A stretch of DNA of 64,000 nt from Gammaproteobacteria bacterium (GTDB lineage Bacteria; Pseudomonadota; Gammaproteobacteria; Xanthomonadales; Wenzhouxiangellaceae). The translations under genes and the position numbers were made by a program. Position 1 is the first letter of the stretch; each line of letters begins with the position of its first letter. Where the stretch lies: NCBI GenBank assembly GCA_003565625.1, contig PXBD01000050.1:58113-122112 (forward strand). The letters run 5' to 3'. Positions 44,063-52,005 of the stretch are shown piece by piece. The notes below the pieces were generated by a model. The model saw nothing but the letters and a program-made list of their open reading frames with translations, ran no database searches and had not been told where the DNA came from.

Positions 44063-44164
44063 ACCACCGGAAGGTTGGTAAAACAAGGGGTTGCGATTGG
44101 CTTGTTCCAGCAGATTGCATAGGAATGTGTCAGAATGGCGCATGGTTCCAATTGACAGGTCAAA

Positions 44165-45607
44165 ATGAACAGTTTGCGAACCCGTCTGATGATCCAGATG
44201 GTGCTGCCGCTGACCCTGCTGGCTGCAGCCATCGTCTGGCTGACCTTCCATGCGGTCGAAGGACTCATCGAGCGGCGCCTGGAAAAGGAAATCGAACTGG
44301 TCGCCCGGGCGATCCGAATGCCGGTGCAGCAAGCCTATGCCGATGGCGACCTGGTGCGGGTAGCCCAGTCGCTGGATGCGGTGTTCGAAATTGGCCGTGT
44401 GTACGGGGCGAATGTCTACGACGCCGACGGTCGGCGCGTAGTCATTGCCGGCGATGCCCGGCCCGGCCCGCGCGAACAGGTCCAGGCGGCTGAATTGGTC
44501 GAACTGGGTATGGAGGTGGGTGAATACGCCCAGGTCGGCGGTGAGCCGGTGTATTCCTACTTCGTGCCGCTGACCGGCGCTACCGGTCGCATCATCGGTC
44601 TGCTCCAGGTGGTGCGTCAGGAAAGTGACATGGCCGAGCAACTGGCCGAGATTCGCCAGCGTGGCTGGTGGGTCTGGGGTATGGCCATCGTGCTCATGGT
44701 GCTGGTCGTGACCATCGGACATCGCCAGGCCGTCGCTCGCCACGTCGAATCCCTGCTGCAGAGCATGGCGCGGGTCGAGCGTGGCGAGCGTGATCATCGG
44801 GCGCCGGTTCACGGCCCGTCCGAACTCGCTGCGCTTGGCCGGGGCCTTAACCGCATGCTCGATGCCATCGAGGCCATGGAAGCCCGCCTGGAGCGGCAGC
44901 GCCAGGAGCATCTGCAAATGACCGAGCGGCTGCGCGAGCAGGAAAACCTGGCCGCACTGGGACGTTTTTCTTCCGGGGTGGCGCACGAGTTGGGCGCTCC
45001 GCTGACCGTGATCGACGGTGATGCACGCCGCTTGCAGCAGCAGGCTGACCTGGATGCCGATGGCCGGCGCCGCCTGGCGCGGATGCGGACCCAGACCCGC
45101 CGCACCCGCCAGTTGATCGCCCAACTCATGGAATTCGTGCGCAGTGATCGCCAGGAACCGAGCGCAGTTGCCGTGGAACGCTTGCTGCAGCGGATTTTGA
45201 GTGGAATTGGTCCCGAAGGCGAGGCGCGTTCAATTGCAGTGGAGCTGATTCCGCCGGCGCCGGAAATGCAGTTGCATGGGCACGAGGTGCGGATTGAACA
45301 CGCCGTGCTCAATCTCGTGCGCAACGCCATCCAGGCGGCGGCAGGGCAAGTCCGGATATCGGCCCAGACCGACGTTCGCGGCCGGGTAGATCTGATCGTG
45401 GAGGACGATGGCCCAGGCGTGGACGACGCGCTGAGCGATCTGATTTTCGAGCCGTTCCAGAGCCGGCGCGCTGACGGGCAGGGCACTGGACTGGGTCTGG
45501 CCATCGTCCAGGCCGTAGTCGAGGAGCACGCCGGGGAGATCGTGGTCGATCGGTCCCCGGCGCTCGGCGGCGCCCGCTTCACCATGACTTTTGCAACACC
45601 AGCATGA
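44165..45607 (+). CDS. two-component sensor histidine kinase
   Basis: Two TM segments, HELGAPLTVI H-box, NLVRNAIQAA, EDDGPGV, GTGLGLAIVQAV. Confidence 0.92.
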   Translation: MNSLRTRLMIQMVLPLTLLAAAIVWLTFHAVEGLIERRLEKEIELVARAIRMPVQQAYADGDLVRVAQSLDAVFEIGRVYGANVYDADGRRVVIAGDARPGPREQVQAAELVELGMEVGEYAQVGGEPVYSYFVPLTGATGRIIGLLQVVRQESDMAEQLAEIRQRGWWVWGMAIVLMVLVVTIGHRQAVARHVESLLQSMARVERGERDHRAPVHGPSELAALGRGLNRMLDAIEAMEARLERQRQEHLQMTERLREQENLAALGRFSSGVAHELGAPLTVIDGDARRLQQQADLDADGRRRLARMRTQTRRTRQLIAQLMEFVRSDRQEPSAVAVERLLQRILSGIGPEGEARSIAVELIPPAPEMQLHGHEVRIEHAVLNLVRNAIQAAAGQVRISAQTDVRGRVDLIVEDDGPGVDDALSDLIFEPFQSRRADGQGTGLGLAIVQAVVEEHAGEIVVDRSPALGGARFTMTFATPA

Positions 45608-47007
45608 GGACCGATCGAGACGCGATCCTGCTGGTCGAAGACGACCAGACCCTGGCCGAGCTGCTGGCCGAGGAACTGGAATCCGAAGGCTACCGGGTCA
45701 CCACCTGCAGCAGCGCGGAGCAGGCCCTGGCGGAGGTCGAAAGCGTGCGGCCGGTGCTGGTGATCAGTGACCTGCAGTTGCCCGGCAAGGACGGCCTGGC
45801 CCTGCTCGACGATATCCGCAGCCTCCAGCCCCCGCCGGCCGTGCTGATGATCAGCGCCTACGGCACGGTCGATCGAGCCGTGGCGGCACTCAAGGCCGGG
45901 GCCGACAATTTTCTCACCAAGCCGCTCGACATGGATCATTTCCTGCTCAGCGTAGAGCGGCTGCTGGCCAACCGCCGGCTGCTAGACGAGGTCAGTCGCT
46001 ACCGCGCAGCGCTGGAAGCGGACGATTTTCACGGCATGGAGGGCAGCAGTCCGCCCATGCGTTCGCTGTTTGACCGGATTTGCCGCATTGCCCAGGCCGA
46101 CGGGCCGGTGCTGATCAGCGGTGAATCGGGCACCGGCAAGGATCTGGTGGCGCGGGCCCTGCATGCCGAAAGCCCGCGGGCGGAAAAGGCTTTTCTGGCC
46201 GTCAACTGCGCCGGCGTTCCGGGCGAACTTCTGGAAAGCGAGTTTTTCGGCCATGCGGCCGGCGCGTTTTCGGGTGCCGACCAGGCCCGCCCGGGTCTGT
46301 TCCGGGAAGCGGATGGCGGCACCCTGTTTCTGGACGAAATTGCCGAAATGCCGGTTGCGCTGCAGGCCAAACTGCTGCGGGCATTGCAGGACGGCCGGAT
46401 TCGGCCGGTCGGTTCGGATCGCGAGGCTCGGGTCGACGTTCGGCTGGTGGCGGCAACCAACGTGGACCTGGCTCGAAAAGTCTCCGCAGGGGCCTTTCGC
46501 GAAGACCTGTACTACCGGCTTGAGGCCTTCCAGTTGGAGTTGCCGCCATTGCGGGACCGTGGCGACGACCTGGAACTGCTGGCGATGCGCTTTTTGACTC
46601 GCTTTGCGGCCGCGCGGGAACGTCCCGCCAGGCTGCTGTCGGAACGTGCGCTTGCGGCCATGAAGGCCTATTCCTGGCCGGGCAACGTGCGCGAGTTGCG
46701 GAATGCCATGGAGCGGGCGGTAACGTTCTGCGATGCCCAACAGGTGGGGCCGGAGCACTTGCCGGAGCGGGTGGGCAAGGCCCGCCCGTCACAACCCGGC
46801 GCAGTCGCGGCAGTGCCCGAGGTTCTGCTGGAAGGCGATTTCCTGCCTTCGCTCAACCAGCTTCGGCAACGCTACGTGCGCTACGTGCTGGAGCGCATGG
46901 GCGGCAACAAGCGCCGGGCGGCCGCGCTGCTGGGCGTGGGGCGGCGCACGCTCTACCGCTGGCTGGAAGAGCCCGAAAAACCCGGCGACGACTCCGGGTC
47001 GTCGTAG
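45604..47007 (+). CDS. sigma-54-dependent response regulator (NtrC family)
   Basis: REC domain ILLVEDDQTLAELLAEELE, Walker A GESGTGKD, GAFSGA loop, GGTLFLDEIAEMP, C-terminal Fis-like HTH. Confidence 0.95.
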   Translation: MRTDRDAILLVEDDQTLAELLAEELESEGYRVTTCSSAEQALAEVESVRPVLVISDLQLPGKDGLALLDDIRSLQPPPAVLMISAYGTVDRAVAALKAGADNFLTKPLDMDHFLLSVERLLANRRLLDEVSRYRAALEADDFHGMEGSSPPMRSLFDRICRIAQADGPVLISGESGTGKDLVARALHAESPRAEKAFLAVNCAGVPGELLESEFFGHAAGAFSGADQARPGLFREADGGTLFLDEIAEMPVALQAKLLRALQDGRIRPVGSDREARVDVRLVAATNVDLARKVSAGAFREDLYYRLEAFQLELPPLRDRGDDLELLAMRFLTRFAAARERPARLLSERALAAMKAYSWPGNVRELRNAMERAVTFCDAQQVGPEHLPERVGKARPSQPGAVAAVPEVLLEGDFLPSLNQLRQRYVRYVLERMGGNKRRAAALLGVGRRTLYRWLEEPEKPGDDSGSS

Positions 47008-47040
47008 AATGAAAACCCGCCTTGCCAGAGAGTACCCGCC

Positions 47041-47709
47041 ATGAAATCATCGAAACTCGTTCCCTCGCTGCTGCTGGTGCTGGCCGTGCTGCTCGTGGCG
47101 GGATGTGCGACCACAACGGACCCCTGGACCGGCGAGCCGCGCGCGACGCGCACCGGCCAGGGTGCCGCCATCGGCGCCGGGATCGGTGCGGTGATCGGCG
47201 CGGTCTCGGGTGGTGACCGGCTCAAACGGGCGGCTATTGGCGCCGGCGTCGGTGGGCTGACCGGGGCCGCAGTCGGTTCCTACATGGATCGCAACGAGGA
47301 GGCGCTGCGGCGCCAGCTGGCCGGTACCGGGGTCAGCGTGACCCGGCGCGGTGACGAGATCATTCTCAACATGCCCGGCCATGTGACCTTTGACTTCGAT
47401 TCCTATGCCCTGAAACCGGACTTTTTCGAGGTGCTCAATTCGGTCGCCCTGGTGGTGGAAGAATTCGACCAGACCGTGCTGGTCATCGACGGTCACACCG
47501 ACTCGATTGGCTCGCGCAGCTATAACCTGCGCCTGGCCACCCAGCGCGCCGACACGGTCGGCCGCTACCTGGTCTCGCGCGGTATTGCGCCGGTCCGCCT
47601 CGCAACTTACGGCTACGGGCCCGACTACCCGGTCGCGACCAACGAAACAGAGCAGGGTCGGGCGATGAATCGGCGGGTGGAGTTGACCCTCATGCCGGTA
47701 ACCGGGTAA
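47041..47709 (+). CDS. OmpA family lipoprotein with glycine-zipper region
   Basis: Lipobox LLVAGCATT; GAAIGAGIGAVIGAVSGG; VIDGHTDSIGSRSYNLRLATQRADTVGRYL. Confidence 0.93.
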   Translation: MKSSKLVPSLLLVLAVLLVAGCATTTDPWTGEPRATRTGQGAAIGAGIGAVIGAVSGGDRLKRAAIGAGVGGLTGAAVGSYMDRNEEALRRQLAGTGVSVTRRGDEIILNMPGHVTFDFDSYALKPDFFEVLNSVALVVEEFDQTVLVIDGHTDSIGSRSYNLRLATQRADTVGRYLVSRGIAPVRLATYGYGPDYPVATNETEQGRAMNRRVELTLMPVTG

Positions 47710-47717
47710 AAACTCGC

Positions 47718-48635
47718 CTAGCGTTTGCGCGGCAGGGCTCGCAGTACCAGTTCAATCGGCTGGGCCGGCAGCCCGCAATCCTCGCGCAGGATGCGGTGAT
47801 CCTGCGGGCCGATTTCCTCGTAGCGACCGGGCCGCACCGACGAGGGCAGAAAAACCGGACCGAAGCGCACTCGTTTGAGCCGCGCCACCTGGGCCCCGAC
47901 CGCTTCCCACAGCCGCCGAACCTCGCGGTTCCGCCCTTCCAGAATCACCACCGTGTACCAGGCATGGCCGCTGGTAACCTCACCGGCGACCACATCGGAA
48001 AACCGGGCCGGACCATCATCGAGTTCGACCCCGCTGACCAACTGCTGAATCTGTTCCTCGGAGACCGCGCCCCGAATCCGACACAGGTACTCCCGGTCGA
48101 CGCCGCCGGACGGGTGCATCATGCGGTGGGCCAGTTCACCGTCGGTGGTCAGCAAGAGCAGCCCGGCGGTGTTGAGATCGAGCCGGCCGATGGCAATCCA
48201 GCGACCTTCGCGCAGCTTCGGCAGACGGTCGAATACCGTGCGTCGACCTTCCGGATCACTGGCTGTTGTGACTTCCCCTTCGGGTTTGTGATAGATCAGC
48301 GTCCGATGGCCCGGCGAGGCCCCATCGATGCGGTATTCGCGTCCGTCGATCTCGACCAGGTCGCCAACGCCGACCGAACTGCCAAGACGGGCTGCGACCT
48401 TGTTGACCAGAACCTCGCCGCGTTTGATGCGGTCTTCCAGGGCCCGGCGCGAACCGAGGCCGGCCCGCGCCAGCACCTTGTGCAGGCGTTCGCTGCCTGC
48501 CTCCGGCACGTCAACCGGTGCGCTGGCCGTTCGCGCCCGACGATGCGGTTTCGTCTTCCTGCCCTTCTGACGAAGGGTTTGTGAAGGCCTGGCGGGGTTC
48601 GGGCCTGGTTTTTTCCGGGTCGGGGGAGGTGTCAT
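47718..48635 (-). CDS. rluB: 23S rRNA pseudouridine2605 synthase
   Basis: S4 domain LHKVLARAGLGSRRALEDRI; GRLDLNTAGLLLLTTDGELAHRMMHPSGGVDREYL. Confidence 0.93.
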   Translation of the reverse strand: MTPPPTRKKPGPNPARPSQTLRQKGRKTKPHRRARTASAPVDVPEAGSERLHKVLARAGLGSRRALEDRIKRGEVLVNKVAARLGSSVGVGDLVEIDGREYRIDGASPGHRTLIYHKPEGEVTTASDPEGRRTVFDRLPKLREGRWIAIGRLDLNTAGLLLLTTDGELAHRMMHPSGGVDREYLCRIRGAVSEEQIQQLVSGVELDDGPARFSDVVAGEVTSGHAWYTVVILEGRNREVRRLWEAVGAQVARLKRVRFGPVFLPSSVRPGRYEEIGPQDHRILREDCGLPAQPIELVLRALPRKR

Positions 48636-49198
48636 GACGGCGGGCCTAGTTCCAGTTCGGGTTCAAGGTTGTCGATATCCTTGATCTCGGCCAGGGTCGG
48701 TAACTGGTCCAGCGACTTGAGATTGAAATAGTCGAGAAAGGCGCGCGTGGTACCCAGCAACTCGGGGCGGCCGGGCACATCGCGATGGCCGACGACCTTG
48801 ATCCACTCGCGCTCCTGCAGGGTTCGGAGCATATTGGCGCTTAGTGAGACCCCGCGAATCTGTTCGATTTCGCCGCGTGTAATGGGCTGACGGTAGGCAA
48901 TGATGGCCAGGGTCTCGAGCAGGGCACGCGAATAGCGCGGTGGTTTCTCGCTCCACAACTGGGCGATGATCGGCATCAGTCGGGCGCGAACCTGGATGCG
49001 GTATCCGCTGCCTACCTCGGTCAACTCTACCGCGCGTCCTTCGAGGTCGGCATCAAGCGCGGCCAGGGCCTCCTTCAGCGGCCCGTGCCCCGGTTTTTCC
49101 TCGTCGGGAAACAGGGCGTTGAGCTGGTTGAGGTTCAGGGGTGCCCCGGCCGCGAGCAGTGCGCCCTCGACTATCATCTTCAGATAGGCAATGTCCAT
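48632..49198 (-). CDS. scpB: segregation and condensation protein B
   Basis: LETLAIIAYRQPITRGEIEQIRGVS; VVGHRDVPGRPELLGTTRAFLDYF. Confidence 0.95.
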   Translation of the reverse strand: MDIAYLKMIVEGALLAAGAPLNLNQLNALFPDEEKPGHGPLKEALAALDADLEGRAVELTEVGSGYRIQVRARLMPIIAQLWSEKPPRYSRALLETLAIIAYRQPITRGEIEQIRGVSLSANMLRTLQEREWIKVVGHRDVPGRPELLGTTRAFLDYFNLKSLDQLPTLAEIKDIDNLEPELELGPPS

Positions 49199-49226
49199 GC
49201 GAACTCCGTTGGTTCCATCGATCGAA

Positions 49227-50033
49227 TCAATCAGCCGGGCTGCGCACGTAGATGGTGCCGAACAGGTCTTGCTGAACCAGGTCGATCAGGTGCTCCCGGA
49301 GCAGTTCAAGCAGGGCCAGGAAGGTGACCACTGCACCCATGCGGCCCTCTTCCAGATCGAAGCACTGGCTGAATTCGATGAACTGGCCAGGCCCGACCAG
49401 GCTGATGATCCGGCTCATGCGCTCGCGCACGCTCAGGGCTTCGCTCTGCACCTGGTGATGCGCCAGCATGTCGGCACGCGCCATGACGTCGCGCAGCGCC
49501 AGCAGCAGTTCGCGCAGTTCCACCTCGGGCGGCACCCGAACCTGGCCTGGCGGCTCGGCGGCGGCGGTGGCCAGCGCCAGATCGCGCTCCAGACGCGGCA
49601 ACTCGTCCAGGTCCTCGGCCGCCTGCTTGAAACGTTCGTATTCCTGCAGGCGGCGAATCAGTTCGGCGCGCGGATCGCCTTCGTCGTCTTCTTCAGGCTG
49701 TGGTCGGGGCAGCAGCATGCGCGACTTGATTTCGGCCAGAATCGCGGCCATCACCAAGTATTCGGCGGCAAGCTCCAGGCGCAGCCCGGCCATCATCTCG
49801 ATGTAGCCGGTGTACTGGCGGGTGATCTCGGCGATAGGGATGTCGAGAATGTCCAGGTTCTGCCGCCGGATCAGGTACAGCAGGAGATCCAGTGGGCCTT
49901 CAAAAGCCTCAAGAAAGACCTCCAGCGCATCCGGCGGGATGTAGAGATCGTCGGGCAGCTTCAGCACAGGCTCGCCCTGCACGACGGCGAAGGGCATTTC
50001 CTGTTGGTTGGCGACGGGCGAGACCGGATCCAT
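49227..50033 (-). CDS. scpA: segregation and condensation protein A
   Basis: FEGPLDLLLYLIRRQNLDILDIPIAEITRQYTGYI; AAEYLVMAAILAEIKSRMLLP. Confidence 0.95.
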   Translation of the reverse strand: MDPVSPVANQQEMPFAVVQGEPVLKLPDDLYIPPDALEVFLEAFEGPLDLLLYLIRRQNLDILDIPIAEITRQYTGYIEMMAGLRLELAAEYLVMAAILAEIKSRMLLPRPQPEEDDEGDPRAELIRRLQEYERFKQAAEDLDELPRLERDLALATAAAEPPGQVRVPPEVELRELLLALRDVMARADMLAHHQVQSEALSVRERMSRIISLVGPGQFIEFSQCFDLEEGRMGAVVTFLALLELLREHLIDLVQQDLFGTIYVRSPAD

Positions 50034-50140
50034 CCGGCCAGTGTAGCCGGTAATGATGCGGATCGGGCCGCATCGCGGCCCGGGCCTGGTTGCCGGCGGT
50101 ACAATATCGCGCTGAATTTTGCCGATTGGATCGAACCATC

Positions 50141-50440
50141 GTGTTGTACATGATTATTGGACGCGACAGCAAGGACAGCCTGCCGCGGCGCGCCGAGGCC
50201 CGGGACCGCCACCTGGCGCGCCTGGAGCAACTCAGGGACGAGGGCCGGCTGCTGACCGCCGGTCCGTTACCGGCAATCGATGCAGCCGACCCCGGGCCGG
50301 CTGGGTTTGTTGGCTCGCTGGTGCTGGCCGAGTTTGCCGATCTGGATGCAGCAACCGCCTGGGCCAAGGCCGACCCCTACATCGAATCGGGAGCCTGGAG
50401 CGGCGCCGAGGTGCATCCCTACAAGGCGGTGTTGCCGTGA
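50141..50440 (+). CDS. YciI family protein
   Basis: RDSKDSLPRRAEARDRHLARLEQLRDEGRLLTAGPL...DPYIESGAW. Confidence 0.88.
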   Translation: MLYMIIGRDSKDSLPRRAEARDRHLARLEQLRDEGRLLTAGPLPAIDAADPGPAGFVGSLVLAEFADLDAATAWAKADPYIESGAWSGAEVHPYKAVLP

Positions 50441-50715
50441 CGGCCGAACGGGTTGGCATGATTCGCGAACGGCTCGAGGCCGACCTGGCGCCGAGCGAAC
50501 TGGAGGTGATCGACGAGTCCCACCTGCACATCGGCCATGCCGGGGCCCGCGACGGGCGCGGGCATTTTCGAGTCCGGGTGGTCAGCGAGGCTTTTGCCGG
50601 TCTGCCGCGGCTGGCTCGACACCGACGCGTCTACGCCGCGATGGGGGAATTGATGACCACCGACATCCACGCTCTCAACATCGAGGCCGTCACCGCCGAC
50701 GAGAGTTCATCATGA
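50437..50715 (+). CDS. BolA family protein
   Basis: LAPSELEVIDESHLHIGHAGARDGRGHFRVRVVSEAFAGLPRLARHRRVYAAMGELM...IHALNIEA. Confidence 0.93.
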   Translation: MTAERVGMIRERLEADLAPSELEVIDESHLHIGHAGARDGRGHFRVRVVSEAFAGLPRLARHRRVYAAMGELMTTDIHALNIEAVTADESSS

Positions 50716-51539
50716 CGATCAGGCTGGTTCTGATGCTGGCGCTTGGCCTGTTTTTGCTCAGCGGCTGTCAGTCCGAGCGCGATGGCCTTGTGCAGGACGA
50801 TGACATCATCCTGGTCGAGATCGACGGCCAGCCGGTGTCGCTGCCCATGCTGGAATTCATGATGGCCCAGCGCGGCATCGGTGAGGATGATCATGAAGCC
50901 ATGCGCGAGCTGCTCGATGAGTTGATCCGGCTGCGGGTTGTGGCCAATGCGGCCGAGCGCGAAGGCCTCGCCGCCGAGCCCAGGGTTCGGGCCCAGCGCA
51001 TGATTCGGGATCTGGAAACCCTGCAGTTGCACTATTTCACCCGAATTTACGAGCAGTATCCGGTCACCGATGAAGACATTCGGGCCACGTTCGAGAATCA
51101 GCTGCAACGCTCCGGCAGCCGCCAGTTCCGGCTCGAAACCATTGTCTACCCCTCGCAGGGCGAGGCCTTGCTGCAGCTGGCCGCGCTGGAGGACGGCGAG
51201 GCCGACTTCGACGACCTGATGGAGGCCGCGCGTTCGGCCAACCTGGCCGTTGAGCCTACCGGCTGGATCGACCGCAGCCAGCTGGGGGCGGAACTGGCCC
51301 CGCTGCTGGAATCGGCCGAGGCGGGCGAGGTGTTACCCGCCCCGCTGCAAACCCCTCAGGGTTGGCGCCTGCTGCGCGTGGGTGATACCCGACCCCTGCA
51401 GGCGCCAGCGCTGGACAGCGTGCGCGAAGGCATTGAACGACAGCTGGTGCGCCAGCGTCTCGAAGCCCTGGTCGAAGACCTCTACCAGGCTTCTGCGATT
51501 ACGCCCATGCTGCCGCTCGAAGAGGTCGCCGACCCATAA
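50712..51539 (+). CDS. SurA/PpiC-like peptidyl-prolyl isomerase family lipoprotein
   Basis: Lipobox FLLSGCQS; SurA-N-like helices; C-terminal parvulin-like region (GWIDRSQLGAELAPLLESAEAGEVLPAPLQTPQGWRLLRV). Confidence 0.75.
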   Translation: MTIRLVLMLALGLFLLSGCQSERDGLVQDDDIILVEIDGQPVSLPMLEFMMAQRGIGEDDHEAMRELLDELIRLRVVANAAEREGLAAEPRVRAQRMIRDLETLQLHYFTRIYEQYPVTDEDIRATFENQLQRSGSRQFRLETIVYPSQGEALLQLAALEDGEADFDDLMEAARSANLAVEPTGWIDRSQLGAELAPLLESAEAGEVLPAPLQTPQGWRLLRVGDTRPLQAPALDSVREGIERQLVRQRLEALVEDLYQASAITPMLPLEEVADP

Positions 51540-51552
51540 CCCCGGTGGCCAA

Positions 51553-51942
51553 CTACGGCAGCGCCACGGCGGCCGGCGCCTGCCATCCCTCGGCCCGGTG
51601 CTCGGCCACTACGGCGGTGTAAATACCGCCGCGTACGTTGAAATCGGCCGTCAGGCGCATGAAGCGCGGCGCAGCGGCAGCCACCAGGTCCTCGAGGATG
51701 CGATTGGTAACGGCTTCGTGGAACGCGCCCTCATTGCGAAAGCTCCAGACGTAGTTCTTCAGCGCCTTGAGCTCGACACAGAAGCGATCGGGCACGTACT
51801 CCAGCAGCAACTCGGCGAAGTCAGGCTGGCCTGTTTTGGGGCACAGACAGGTAAACTCGGGGATCCGGATGCGGATGGTATAATCCCGCGCCGTCTGCGG
51901 ATTGGGGAAAACTTCAAGTTCCTTGCTGGGCTGGCTGGGCAC
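51553..51942 (-). CDS. queF: NADPH-dependent preQ1 synthase (7-cyano-7-deazaguanine reductase), short type
   Basis: [48 protein letters not shown]. Confidence 0.95.
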   Translation of the reverse strand: MPSQPSKELEVFPNPQTARDYTIRIRIPEFTCLCPKTGQPDFAELLLEYVPDRFCVELKALKNYVWSFRNEGAFHEAVTNRILEDLVAAAAPRFMRLTADFNVRGGIYTAVVAEHRAEGWQAPAAVALP

Positions 51943-52005
51943 GCTGCGGCCTCTCTCGTCGATAACAAGCGAGCATTAAAACAAAAAACTCTGGCTGATG
52001 CGTCA

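Noticed and set aside
46986-47004. CGACGAC-TCCGG-GTCGTCG hairpin at the end of the response regulator gene
   Set aside because: Lies inside coding sequence and lacks a U-tract in the sense direction; probably chance in Asp/Ser codons.
51250-52005. N-terminal extension of the smc ORF in the track
   Set aside because: It runs through the PPIase gene and antisense to queF; the SMC N-terminus begins at MRLTAIKLSGFKSF (52006).
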